A stretch of DNA of 64,000 nt, taken from positions 992,001-1,056,000 of the forward strand of contig CP198939.1 of NCBI GenBank assembly GCA_052401645.1. The letters run 5' to 3'. How positions within the stretch are numbered: position 1 is the stretch's first letter; each line of letters opens with the position of its first letter. The notes under the pieces were generated by a model, which was not told the origin of the DNA, did no database searches, and was given only the letters and a program-made list of their open reading frames with translations. Position numbers and translations under genes: made by a program. Source of the DNA: Arsenophonus sp052401645 (GTDB lineage Bacteria; Pseudomonadota; Gammaproteobacteria; Enterobacterales; Enterobacteriaceae). Shown piece by piece: positions 1-13,894 of the stretch.

Positions 1-3000
1 TATTTTAGTATTTTATATAAACTTAATCTCATAATTTAATAATAAATGTATATAGATTTAAGTATTAATATATAATTTTATTTTTAATTATATTTTTATA
101 TTAAGTAATCAATTAATAGTTTTTATTTAATTAATATAAGATATTAGGTTATTTTATATAAAATTTATTTTATATAATATACAATCTTAAATTGTTTATT
201 TATTTTATGTTATTGCTTATATAATTTATTTCATAATTTCCATAAGGATATTACGAATAATTAGAGATAAGTTTTATAAATTATTATTAGAATATTTAAA
301 TAAATAAAATCGTTAAATTATTAAATTTATTTAATTTAGTGATTATTTGATTTTCATGTTAGTTTATGATATTATTGTAATTAAAATTAATATTATCATC
401 TATTTCACAATATCATAATAGAATTAAGTAACTAAAAGTTAGTATTCTTTTTATGTTCTATTTTATTTATAAATATTAGTTTTAATATATAAATTATTTT
501 TATTTAAAATTAAATACATCAATGATATTATTTTATAACTTAATAAAAACTTTTATATATTAATTAAGAATTTATTTTATAAGAAAACACAATAAATCTT
601 ATCAGTTAATATAAATAAATATATAAGCTATTTTATTATTATTTTATAAATTTTGTTTGTTTTAATAAACAACCAAATTAATTTTTAATTATTCATTTTA
701 TTTATTTAATAAATAAACTAATTATATTTAATGATTAATAAATTATACTTTAATTTATTAATATTTTTATTTAGAATTATTAAAAAACATAATTATAAAT
801 TCTTGTTCATTTCAAAAATTTAATTTTATAAAATACATATGTAATTAATTATCAATTTTATTTATTATTTTATCAAAATTAATTTCCGATCTTAATAACA
901 TAAGTTTTTATAAAAAGTATTTTTTTATTTTTAAATAAAAATATTTATTTCATATTAAAATTAATATAAGAATTTACCTTAAAATCTATTATTTAAGGTA
1001 AAAACATTAATTTAGATATAAGCAAAGTATAAATAATATGTAAATATTTATTTTAATAATTTTATTAGTGATATTTTATTTTTATTAATTAAAATAATAT
1101 TAAATTAATTATTATAAAATTTAATATTAAATAAATTAACTTTAATAAAAATTAATATTATATTATAGATTATAAAATAACTTTTTAAGATAAATTCTTG
1201 ATAAAATCATTACTATGTAATAGTATTAAAATAAATATATAAATATTATCATACAAGAATTACTTTCTAAATATTTTCTCTAAAATAATATTTGTATAAT
1301 AGAAGAAATTACATTACAAATAGAAAAGCACTAATACCTCTTCAATTTATATTTTTGTTTTCGTTATATACAGTGTATTAAAATGTATAATCTTCTTAAT
1401 CCTAATTTAGTTAATAGAATAGTTAAATAAAATTCATGCTTACTAAATAATAAAATATAGACTATAGTAGCAATATAATAAAATTATAAAAGATAATATG
1501 TTGATATTATATACTTTAAATTTTAAATATCATTAAAAGCTTAAATTTATTTTTTAATTTTATTTAACTTATATATATTATTTTAATTATAATATATTTA
1601 TGTATAATATTGAAAATATTATTTATTAAAAATTATTTAATAGTAAATAGCTAATTATTTTAATATTTAAAATAAAAGAAATTATCAATATTCTCAATTA
1701 GTCATCGTTAAGTTTTTTTTAATTCAAAAATTAAACTAAACAAAATAGCGTGATAAATTACAAATAAAAATCAATAATTTTTATTTAATATTTTTAAAAA
1801 AAAAATACTAAATCAATCATTGATTAATTTGATATTAAAGATTATTAATTTTATTATTTATTATTATAAATAATAATTTAATAGAAATGTTATCTATTCT
1901 TTTAAAAATAATTTTATTATAACAATTAAAGTTTAAAAAATTAATAAAGTTTTATTACTAACTAATAATAATATGAAAATAAATAAGAATAGCTTAAAAA
2001 TATAAATTAGTAATTTATATTTATTATTTTTTTCATTAATGATGCTAATTTATATAAATTAAAATTAAATATATCATTAAATAATTCTAACTACTATTTT
2101 ATTTAAAAATAAACTATTTTAAATTAGTTTTTATATTAAATAATATTATTTATAAATTTAGTTTATTTTAAATTTATATATTTATTTTAAATTAATTATA
2201 ATGAAGCAAAAAAAATCATAAAATTAATTAATAAAATATTATTTTAAATATATTCATATAAATATATTTTATATATTAAATATAGATAATTATATACTAA
2301 TTAAAATATTTATTAATATTCTAATTAAAAATAAAATTAAAATATTTTTTAAAAGTAATTAGTATGTATAATATAAGTAATAATATTTTTATTAAAACTT
2401 TTTAAAATAAAAAATAATATGACTTATATATAATATAATTTTTTATAAAAAAACATAAAAGTTTTTTTAAAAACTAAGTTAGTTTTTTATAAAAATTAAT
2501 AAAGTAAATAGTATTTTATAATTTTAAATTAAATTTAAGATACATGATATATATAATATATGTTTTATTTTTATGAAATTTATTCTTAATAATAAATTTC
2601 ATAAAAATAATGGAATTTTATCCATTAGTCTAGAAAAGCTTACTTACTAAGTTATTACTAATTAAACTACCTAAAATAACATTTACTAATTAAGGTTATT
2701 ATTAAAACTAACAATATCTTTGATTTTTTTTTAGAGAAAAAGTTTCTTATCATCTACCATCATATATATTCAATATTACAATTATAAATTATAGATTAGC
2801 TTTTTTATATGTTTTTCTTTTGAAAAATTTTTTTCTTTAAAAGAAAGTAATAAAGATTTAGTATTTAGTTATTTTAAAATATATGCTAAATGTATATAAA
2901 TAGCATATAATCCTATTAATAAATTTCAGTTATATCTAAAGTATAAGTTTTATTAATTTTTTATTATTTGAATTAATATTTTTTAAAATTATCATTTTAA

Positions 3001-5602
3001 AAAAATAAAAATATTTATATGTATACTTAGAAGATAAGTTTTTAATTGGTATTTCTGTTATAATGATATTAATAAAAATTTCTAATTAATAAAATATTTA
3101 TTATTTATAATTTAGTTAAAAAAATAAAAATTTAGTCATTTTTATAATCGATAAAGAATTTATTAAGTGAATCATATATAATATTTATTTTAACTTGAAG
3201 CAATAATCTTAATAATTATAAAATATTTTAACTTATTAAATTGAATAAATAAATTAGATTATTTACAGTTTATTTATTGAAATATAAATATACTCCTTTA
3301 TATAGTTGAAATATTTAAATTATTAAACTATTATTAGTTAATGATTGTATTTTATTATTTTATATAACTAAATATTAGTTACTTATAAAATATTAATTGC
3401 AAAAAATATAAATAAATATTTTTTGCAATTAATATTTATATTTTTAAAAGTTTTATTATAAAATTAATATAAAAGTTATGATTAATTATAATATTAATAT
3501 AAAAATATTAATCTATTTATTTAAATAAATATAACAAGAATATTTATTTAGTTTTATTAATAAATAAGTAATTTTTATTAAATAACGTATGTTTTATAAA
3601 ATTATTAAAATAAATTATTAATAAATTAAAACTGAATAATATCATATCTAGTTAAAAACTATAATTTAACTTATATAATATATTAATCTTATCATAAAAA
3701 TTAATCAATCATTTATTTTAAAAATATTATAAATAAATAATCAAACACATAACGATACTAAATAGTATTTTGATAAATTTAATTATTTACGCTATTTTTA
3801 ATAAAAATAATTATAACGAATGATTTTATTTATATCTAAAGTTAAATTAGCATTTGTTTAATATTAATATATGCATATGTATTTATAAATTTTAATATAA
3901 AGATATTCGTTTATATAAAAGCTCTTTTTAACAGTAAACTCGATATTATACTTTAACAATCCTAAGTCCTATTAGTTTTTATAATTAAAATATATGATAC
4001 AAATAATTCAACTTAGTTATAAATATAAATGTAATAATTATACTAAAGAATTTAGTAAATATCAAACCGTTTAAGAGTTATTCATTAATAATGAAATATA
4101 TTTCTTTTCAAAATTAAATCTATCAAAATATATTTTTATTATAAAATAAAATAAATAAAGCGCTAATATTTACAATATTAATTATTTATGATTGATTATA
4201 GTTTAATTATCATTAATAATGAAAGCATAAAAGTAATATTTATTATAAGTTATAAAAAAATTTTCATGAATTATAAAAAATATTTATTATTTAATACAAT
4301 AAATAAGATTTGCTAGATATATAGATATTCAGTTTATAATTTAAATAATATACTAGATTTCAATATAGTTTATGAACTAAACATTAAATACTCATAATAT
4401 ACATATATTATATTCTTTAATTATAATGTTATTAAAGATACAGGAAATCTTAATTCAGAAAGATATTTTGATATGTTATTAATTACAAATCTGACTTTAA
4501 TTATTAATATCTGAAAATTAAATTATTATAAATATAATTTTTATTCATAAAAAAGTTGAATATAAATTTAAATATAAAATAAAATAAAAAAAAATTAAAT
4601 TTATCAACAAATAATTTACTATATAAATACAGTTATTTTTTTATAAAGTAAAAACTTATTTTTAAGTTATTGAAATACCTGTATAACGTTTATTTATAAA
4701 ATAAAAAACAAAATATTTTGATGATACGGAAAATATAAGTTAATAGTTTATTTAGATTTTACTAAAACTAATTTTATTAAGAATTTTTTGGTTGATGATA
4801 AATCAGATTTAAAAATAAGATTAATTTTACTAAGAAATATTTAAAATATAATAAATCAGTTCATTTATCTTATAAAAAATAGAATATTAACTTATTTTAA
4901 CTAATAAAAAACATAAGATATAATTTTAAAATTATAATTTTAAAGATATAGATACTATAATGATTAATAATGTAATTTATTATTCCAATATTACCTTTAA
5001 TTTCATTTATCTATTTAAATAAATTAAAAACGTTAAAATTAAGAATTTTTCTATATATAAGTTTAATACCTATAAAATGAACTATTGGAAATATAATTAT
5101 AACATTTTAAGAAGTTTATTATTGAATGTAGTAAATATTATTGTAATTAATATATTAATATTTATATAAGAAATTATAAATAATTTTAATAAAATATTAT
5201 AAATAATTAATATATTTAAATACTTATTATTAAATAAGTGTAAATAATAATTTTGTATGTATATAAATAAAATCAATAAAAGTTGAAGACATAAGTATAA
5301 AAATATTTTTTAAAAAAAAATCGTTTCTAAATTTATAGTATAAAATATTTACTAACTTTATTATCAATAACTACTAATTTATGTACTGATGTTTATTATT
5401 TTAACGAATACCTTTAAAATTATTTAATTGATATAGTTTTAAAGATGTTTTTTAACTTATTCATTATTTTTATATACTACTGTATTTAATTATAATTAAT
5501 AAAAAATATTTAATTAATTAAATAATAAAATTTAATTTAAATATTTAATATTTAATATTCATATGTTATTATAAATATAAAAAATAAATTGGAAAAAATA
5601 AA
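1..5602. other. A+T-rich desert, no recognised gene
   Basis: This stretch is made almost entirely of A and T, with dense stop codons in all frames. I saw no open frame with a recognisable motif, no tRNA or rRNA signature and no long GC-richer island. By analogy with other deserts in this window it may hold decayed genes too eroded to read by eye. The last few dozen bases must contain the ahpC promoter, but -10-like hexamers occur everywhere, so none can be singled out. Confidence 0.7.
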
Positions 5603-6190
5603 ATGTCTTTGATCAATACAAAAATTAAACCTTTTAAAAACACTGCCTTTAAAAATGGAAAATTTATAGATATATCTGAAAATGATATTAAAGATAAATG
5701 GAATATTTTTTTCTTTTATCCAGCTGATTTTACTTTTGTTTGCCCAACTGAATTAGGTGATTTAGCTGATAACTATGATGAATTACAGAAATTAAATATT
5801 GAAATTTATTCTATTTCAACAGATACTCATTTCGCTCATAAAGAATGGCACAGTAATTCAGAGACAATTAGTAAAATTAAATATACTATGATCGGCGATC
5901 CTAGTTGGACGTTAACTCGTAATTTTGAAGTAATGCGTAAATATCAAGAAAATAATCAAGAGAAAGAATTAGGTTTAGCGGATCGCGCTACATTTATTAT
6001 TGATCCAAAAGGTATTATTCAATTTGTTGAAATTATATCAGAAAATATTGGGCGCAATGTTTCGGATTTATTAAGAAAAATAAAAGCTATACAATATATT
6101 GCAACTCACCCAGGAGAAGTTTGTCCAGCTAAGTGGAATGAAGGGGAACTAACAATATCTCCTTCAATCAATTTGGTAGGAAAAATTTAA
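5603..6190 (+). CDS. ahpC: alkyl hydroperoxide reductase subunit C (2-Cys peroxiredoxin)
   Basis: This cytoplasmic peroxidase reduces H2O2 and organic peroxides and is normally recycled by the flavoprotein AhpF, which is not in this window. The N-terminus MSLINTKIKPFKN is nearly identical to E. coli AhpC. The peroxidatic cysteine is Cys47 in FYPADFTFVCPTE, and the resolving cysteine is Cys174 in HPGEVCPAKW. The C-terminus LVGKI is conserved. The protein has 195 residues against 187 in E. coli; all of the excess is an eight-residue insertion at about residues 113-123, between NFEVMR and GLADRA. The start is fixed by the family N-terminus, with a weak purine run (ggaaaa) upstream. The gene stands alone between long deserts, so it is probably transcribed by itself. 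Both catalytic cysteines are intact, so it is very likely functional. Confidence 0.97.
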   Translation: MSLINTKIKPFKNTAFKNGKFIDISENDIKDKWNIFFFYPADFTFVCPTELGDLADNYDELQKLNIEIYSISTDTHFAHKEWHSNSETISKIKYTMIGDPSWTLTRNFEVMRKYQENNQEKELGLADRATFIIDPKGIIQFVEIISENIGRNVSDLLRKIKAIQYIATHPGEVCPAKWNEGELTISPSINLVGKI

Positions 6191-6247
6191 TAAAAACTTT
6201 AAAAATAATTTTTTATTATATTTTATTTAATTTTAATTATTTTTTTT

Positions 6248-6328
6248 AAAGAAAGAAGTTCTGAAGCAGAATATATTATCAATGTATTGGATGTAAGTAA
6301 AAAGCATGAAGATATTAATTTCTATTAA
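6248..6328 (+). pseudogene. unidentified coding-like fragment, possible 3' end of a lost gene
   Basis: This frame of 26 codons plus TAA reads KERSSEAEYIINVLDVSKKH and then EDINFY. Its base composition is visibly richer in G and C than the flanks, and it has a balanced amino-acid mix (S, E, A, V, D, H) unlike chance A+T frames. No start codon with a ribosome binding site is visible upstream. A perfect 11-bp inverted repeat followed by a T run overlaps its stop codon, as expected at the end of a real transcript. I do not recognise the family. It could be the surviving C-terminus of a decayed gene downstream of ahpC. Confidence 0.3.
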
Positions 6329-6347
6329 GTAGTATTAATATCTTTTT
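6309..6347 (+). terminator. probable intrinsic terminator downstream of ahpC
   Basis: AAGATATTAAT and ATTAATATCTT form a perfect 11-bp stem around a 14-nt loop, followed directly by TTT. It is the first strong stem plus T run after ahpC, about 120 bp past its stop. The stem is almost pure A-T, so stability is modest. Confidence 0.45.
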
Positions 6348-9300
6348 AAATAAAATATTTTAAATCATTCATAACATATATTATTTTATGTTTATTTAAT
6401 ATAAAGTACGATAATTAAATTATATTTTATAATTAATATTTTTTAACTATTTTTGGTTTGATATTTTTTATTTTAAATATAAAATTATTAGATAATTAAT
6501 ATCTATATTTTATTTCATACTTAAATAGTAGTATTTCATTTAGAAAAATTCTTAGATATTTAATAATATAAATTAAATGGATTATTTGTTATTTAATTTA
6601 ATTTAAAGTTAATAAATGATTTTTTTATTAATATAAATAATGTTTTTTCAGAAAATAGTATATTCATATTAATAAAAATATTTTTAATAAGAAATATATT
6701 AATCCTTTTCTTATTTCTATAATCTTTATATTTGATAAACAATATCACTATATTTAGTAAAATATTTTGATAAAATAATCAATATTTTTTAAAATTTTAA
6801 TTTAATTGAAAATTTTTTTTAAAATTTCATAATTAAATTTATATCTGAAATTGCTCATATCTTTCTTTAATTTTTTTAAATTAAATATATATATTATTAA
6901 TAAAGCGATCAAAATTAAGATTAATAAAGTTTGTTAACATTAATGCTTGTGAATTTATAAATTTTATTTTGAAAAAATATGTTTTAATTAATTAACAGTT
7001 TGTTTTTATCTGCAATATCATTATTAATATTATTAATAATTTAATTATTTCATTTTTCTAGTTAAATTAAATTAATTTATAATTTCTTATTTTAAATATT
7101 TATTTATATTATTTTATTTATAGAACTCTAAGTTTTATTGATATTAATAGTTAATAACATTTCTGTTAAATAAAATCTCTTTAAATTTTACTCTTATATA
7201 GTATAAATAATTTTATTATAAACAATATAATATATTGTTTAATTATATTTTAGATAATTTTTATCTCTTAATCAATTTTAATATTTTTAAAATTTAAAAT
7301 ATTTATATAAAGGTAATTAACATCATACATGTTGTCTTGATAGGTATTTTAAAGTATATTTATTATAATTTATTATTTGATAAATAAAATATATACACTT
7401 TTAAAATTTAAATTAAAGATATATTCATTTTTTTTGAATAAAGTCTCTATTCATAGATTTTTAACATTATATAGTAGAAATAAAAAGATTAAAATAAAGT
7501 AATTTATTTCTATAATAATACGGTGAATGTAACTAAAAATAAGAAATATTAATACTTATGATTTAATTTTATAAATTAAAATCTATGATATTTTATGGAA
7601 TAAATATCATAGATGAATTCATAGATTTATAATAATATTGATTATTATATTTTTATGAATTTTTATTACTTATGATTATAAAAATAAAATAAAAAATAAT
7701 TTTATATATTAAAATAGCATTCTAATAATATCCACTTAATTAAATTAGTTATAATTTTATTTTCATTTATATTATAGTCTATCAAATCACTTTACAATTT
7801 ATTAAATTAAAAAATCTTTTATAAAAATATTAAAAAATAATAATACTATTTTTAAAATTATTATTATTGTAATGTTAATTTAGAAAAAATTTTTTTTAGC
7901 TTTAAAATATTAAGTGAAATTTAATAAAATTATATATATTTTTTGTTATATATAATTTATAAAAATTAGTTTTATTATTTTATCTTTATACATTTTGTAC
8001 TCTTTTTTTTTAAAAAATAAACAGTATTTTATTGATTAACACGTATAATTATAAATATACATTTTTATTAAATTTATCAAAATATCTATTTGTCAAAATA
8101 CTTTCATGATAAATTATTATGTACTTTTTATATTTTGATAAAGTATTAAATATGATAAAAATAAATTCTCACTTTTTTTACGAAAATTCATAATATAACA
8201 ATTATTATAATTGTTTCATATCTTATTAATTTCAAGAAAATTTATTGATAAAGTGACACTCAATAATTAAGAACTTATTAATCAATAATTTTCAGATGAA
8301 AAATTATATTTAGGTTAAAATATATTCTTATGACAATATCATACAATTTGATAATTTTAAGTTATATAACTTACATATCATAAATAATTTTAAAGATTCA
8401 TTATAAACATATATTTGTTTAAAGTTAAATATCTTCACTGATGAAGTTGATACTCTTATATACTTATAAAAGTATATAAAAAGAATATATTTATTAGCGA
8501 TTAGTTAATGATAGATTCCTTTACTTAATCATACATATACGTTAAATAATAAATATGTAATCCATTGGCATAATTATTAATAATTGGATATATTAATTCT
8601 AATAATAGTTTTACACTACATAAATTGATGTGCTGTTCTTAAAAAAGTTATTTCTGTTTAAAAATTAACTAAGAAGATTTATTTTCTAATGAAGTAATAA
8701 ATATTAAAATATTTTAAATATAATATGGTATAATTGTATAAAATTCCTTACGATATTTATTTGAAATCTATAAATAAACTTCGTTCATATATATTCCACG
8801 TTGTATTATATAAGACTATAATCATCAGTGAATGAAATGATGAAAAATCTTGATCTTTAGGTTAAATAAATAGTAGCTATATCACTTTAGCATTATTATT
8901 TTTTAATCTTAAAAAGATTAAAAAATCAAATCATTAAAATAATAAAATATATTTGATTGTTATATTAATTTATGAACATTACGTTTTTACGTAACTTTCT
9001 GGATTTATTCTTATCATAGGTTAAAATTTCTCAAATATTAATATTATAAAATTAAAGAAGTTAATTGATATTATTATTGATTTTAGATCAAGATATTAAT
9101 CTACAAAACTTATTTTTTCTCTGTAATGAATTATATATTATAGTAAAGTTGTCTATTATTGTATTTAAAATAGATTTAGTATTTTTATAAGAGAACTGAT
9201 ATTTTTAAAATAAAGATTCAATATGTTTTACTTATAGAGACTTCGTATTAATAAATCATATAACTTATTTATTTTGGTATGAACACATATTAATATATGT

Positions 9301-11346
9301 TCCAGATAAAACAACTATCATCTCTTGAATTATAAAACTTTAGAAAATATTTAAATAAAAAATATATTTTAGATTAATGATAGAATAATCTTAAATATTA
9401 ATATTCACATTAGTCCGTAACAATAATACTTTAATTATAATACATAGATGATCAATATCACATTAAACAAATCATTAAATATTTAAAAAATAATAATCTA
9501 ATTAGTATTTTGATATTTATTTTAATAAAAAACTTTCTTATTCTTTATAAGAATAATTATATTCCAGTCTAACGATACTAGAATAATTTGATAGTTATTA
9601 TATTTTATATAAGAATTTAGATTATATAACTAATTATTAAAGAACAATGTTATTAGCTCATTTGATTGATTATACGATAGTTAGCAAGATTAGAAATAAA
9701 ATAACATATTCTAATAATTTAAAATCATATGCATATAAAAATTTTAATAAAATTAAAAATTTTTAAATTATAAATAATTATAAATAACTAATTTTATTAA
9801 ATAAATTATTTTAAATACAATTATATTTTAATAATTATTGCAATATCAGATATTTCTAGTAAATTTATATTACTTTAATAAATTTAACTCTATCAGCAAA
9901 TTCTTCTTGATATAAATTTATACTTTATATTAGAGCATCATACTATGAAATTTCTACCTTAATATTATTGTAAAATTACAAAATAAAGTCTTAATGTTTT
10001 AGTATTTTTATAAACTAATTAATAAAGTACTGTGGAAATTAATATCAATATTAATATTATAAATTTATATCTTCTTTTTATAAAATTAAATATGGTTGGA
10101 ATATTATTTAGATAATTAAATGATACAATCCATACTTACTTAAAAAGTAATGCTTTAAATATGCTAATTTAATCCACTTAATAAAGTCATAAAACAATGA
10201 TATAGCGTTTTTACTTCAATGAGTAATATAAAACCAAACGAATAAAAAATCTTTATTTTGCAATTTATCTATATCATATTAATATAAATTAAATAATTTT
10301 AAAATTAGGTAAACATATTTTTCAAAAAAAATATAGCTTAATAAATAAGTTATATTATAGTAATTAGTATTTATATTCTGAATAACTTAATTTAACTTTA
10401 TAAAAATATCGTTATAAGTTAAAAAAAATAATATGCATCAATTTTAATCAATTATATAAAATAAAATCATAATTATAGTTTTAATTGACTTACGTATTTT
10501 ATAAATATTATATAACTAAATTTAAAAAAGTAATTATATCCAAAATGCACTTATATTGATGTATTTATTTTTTTAAATTATCTACTAATTATCTAAGAAA
10601 GTATTGTTAAATATAATAGCTTAACTTTAACCATATATCTAACTTAAAACAATATGTTATTTTATATCTTACGAATAAAAATAATTTAATAAATTTAAAT
10701 AAGATTAAACAATCTTTATTTTAAAAAATAAATAATTTCGTATTTTTCGAAAAAATGTATTAATTTTAATTTTAATTAAATCTTAAAATATTATATTATT
10801 TTATAATTTATCATTTATTTAAATTATAAACTTTAGCTTAGTAGATAAATCTATTTATATATTTTAATATTAAAACAATCTATAAAAGATATGTAAATTA
10901 TTTTGTTAAAATTTAGTAACTTATGATATTATATATATCAAGAAAAATTTAAATTTAATTATATAAAAATTTATTTATGATATTAATAAAATTAATTTAT
11001 TAAATTAATTAAAGTCATACATATTAGATATAATCTATACAATAATTTTCATATCAACAATTATTATAATTCAAATTATTTCTTACTTAAAAATAAGAAT
11101 ATATAGATAATAATTTGATTATTAATATAAAACATCATATTATATTTTGTTATAAACAAAAAATACATAAAGTATAAAATAAAATAAAAGATTATATTAA
11201 TTGTTTATTTAAATCAAATCATGATTTTTATTTTAATATATCTTTAAACTGAAATCAAAATACAATAGAAAAGTTATGCTCTAATATCTTAAAAATATTA
11301 TTTGGTGAATTTAATATTCTATCTATATAAATTAAATTTAATATCT

Positions 11347-11387
11347 TACTACTATATTAATTTATTTAATAAATTAATATAGTAGTA
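11347..11387. repeat. perfect 19-bp hairpin, 3-nt loop
   Basis: The left arm (from tactactatattaattta) is exactly complementary to the right arm ending aatatagtagta, with a TTA loop. It lies in the desert with no gene within 4 kb and has no T run on either side, so a terminator role for an existing gene is unlikely. Confidence 0.7.
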
Positions 11388-13857
11388 CATTAATGTTTAT
11401 AGTTCTCAAAGCAGAAAAAATATATATATAACTATCTATTAATCATTAGTAGTAAATTTTATAATTGATATTTTTATATAAAGTAAATATAAATTTTGAT
11501 CTAGGCTGCTACTTTTTATAAGTATATGGTTTTGCATAGAAAATTTTGTTTAAAGAGGCGATATTTGAATAGATTTAACATGTTTTAGAATTATAACAAC
11601 AAAATTATGTAAAATAGGTAAAAATATTATTTGAGTCCATAAGTATAAAAAATATTTATATAATATAAGTTTTATTCTGTAAAATAAATAAAATAAATTA
11701 ATATAATTATAAGCATAAAATTCATATTTAGTTCTAAAATAAATTAATATTTAATATTCAACAAGTAAAATATAATAAAATTATAGTTAATGTTATGTTA
11801 ATGTATTAAAGGTAGATACGTTAATCTTCTGCTATAAAATTTATCATAAATCTATATGTATATATACTATAATAATATTTACTAATGATAAACTTTAAAA
11901 TAAATAGAATTGAAAAAAAGATTATAAGAAGAAATTATAGTCAAAGATTCTAATTATTGGTTTTAAAAACTAGTTATAAAATAGAATAGTATTATATATT
12001 AAATAATATTCTTTCTACTATAAAAACCAATTAAAACCTATATATAAGCAGTATGAGTACTATAAAGTATAATTAAAAATATATTTTATAATTTAATATT
12101 TTATAGAATATAATAGATTTTTATTTTTTTAATAAAATAAAATATTTATATATAGAATTTATTTTATACATTATAAAAGCTATATATATTAATTAAATTT
12201 CATATTTTAAAGTAGAATAAAAAATATTTAATAGTTTCTTTAAAAAAAATAAATAATTCAAAGTAATAAAATGAAATGATTAGTATAATCTTATTTATTA
12301 TAAATTTATTTAAAGATATAAAATATATATAAAATATAACATATTACATTATTATAATAAAATTATTTAATATAAAAATATATTGATATCAATTATTTTT
12401 CAACAAAATCTATTCAATATAATTGAAATAAACTTCACTTTTATGTCATACTAAATAGTAGTAAAATAAAAAAATAAAGGTGTTATAATACCTTATAATA
12501 TTTATAATAAGTTTATTTATATTTATTTATGCAAATATCATATTAGTAATAAATTAATTATTATTATTTATATTGTAAATAACATTTATTGACAATAGAA
12601 TAGAATAAGAGATAAATATAATTTATTATTAATACTTATGATTAAAGATGTAGTTTTATCCAGTTTTCTGAAATTTTATACTTATTTTAAATATTAAAAA
12701 TTAATAAATTACTCTCTTTATTCTATTTTGTTTATTTAATATTTTTATTATTTAATAAGATAAAATCTTATAAATTATAATAATGTTAAGATTTAAAAAA
12801 CATATTTAATTTATAAAAATTATTTTATTTAGCATATTGAGTATATATCTAAAACATATGAATATACCTATTCTTCGAATCAATATGAAATATTTACAAT
12901 AATATGTTTTACATATATTATCAAATAAGAGCTTTTTTAAAGAAATAAAGAATTTTAGATTATTGAATTATTATAAACTTTATATAATATTATCTTAATA
13001 TTAATTTTCTATGTATTATTTAACTAAATAAAGAATATAAAGAATATTCTGAGTTTCTATTTTTAAATTGATACTTAAAATATTATATATATTAATGTTT
13101 AAAATATAAGTAGTATAATAAGTGAAATTTATTATTAGAAGAATTATTAAATATATATGAATTATTTTGAATTTATCACAAAATATTTAATTTATAAAAA
13201 TATATTTTTATAAATTAAATTTGAGTATTACTACTTTAGTAATATCTCACCTTTAATTTAGTAAAAATATTTTATTGAAAATTAAAACTATTATAAGTCT
13301 TAAATAAGATGGAACTTTTAACATATGATTGTAATTAAAATATTGACTTTACTTATTTAAGTATAAAAAAAATTCAGTAGACTTGATTAACAATTGAAGT
13401 TACTTTTAATATATATTATTAAAACCTTCTTTCATAATAAAATTATATAAAATTTCTTCAATTATTATAGAAAATATTTTTTACTATTTAAATTTATTGT
13501 CATAAGTTATTATTCTTTATTTTATATATTTTGTTAATGTAATAATTCTTTGTTGTATTAACTATAATATCAATAATATTTTAATCATAGAAAATAGTAA
13601 TATTTTATTATTCAAATGATAAAATTTTATTACTTTATATCTGAATATAAAGTAATAAAACAAACATAGATAATAAGAACAAATATTTTATATAATAATA
13701 AATATATAGTAAAATTATATTTTTATCTATCATTCAAATATAGCTAATAAATTATAAAGTATTAATAACTAATTTATAATAAAAAAAGTAATAATAGATA
13801 TAAAAATTTTATCTAAATTTTATTCTATAAAATAAATTATATTTACTTTTATTATCT

Positions 13858-13894
13858 ATTCAATTTATTAATCTTAAAGATTAATAAATTGAAT
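13858..13894. repeat. perfect inverted repeat, 18-bp arms
   Basis: ATTCAATTTATTAATCTT is followed after a single A by its exact reverse complement. As RNA, the central bases would open into a small loop. There is no gene nearby and no T run that would mark a terminator. Confidence 0.65.
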
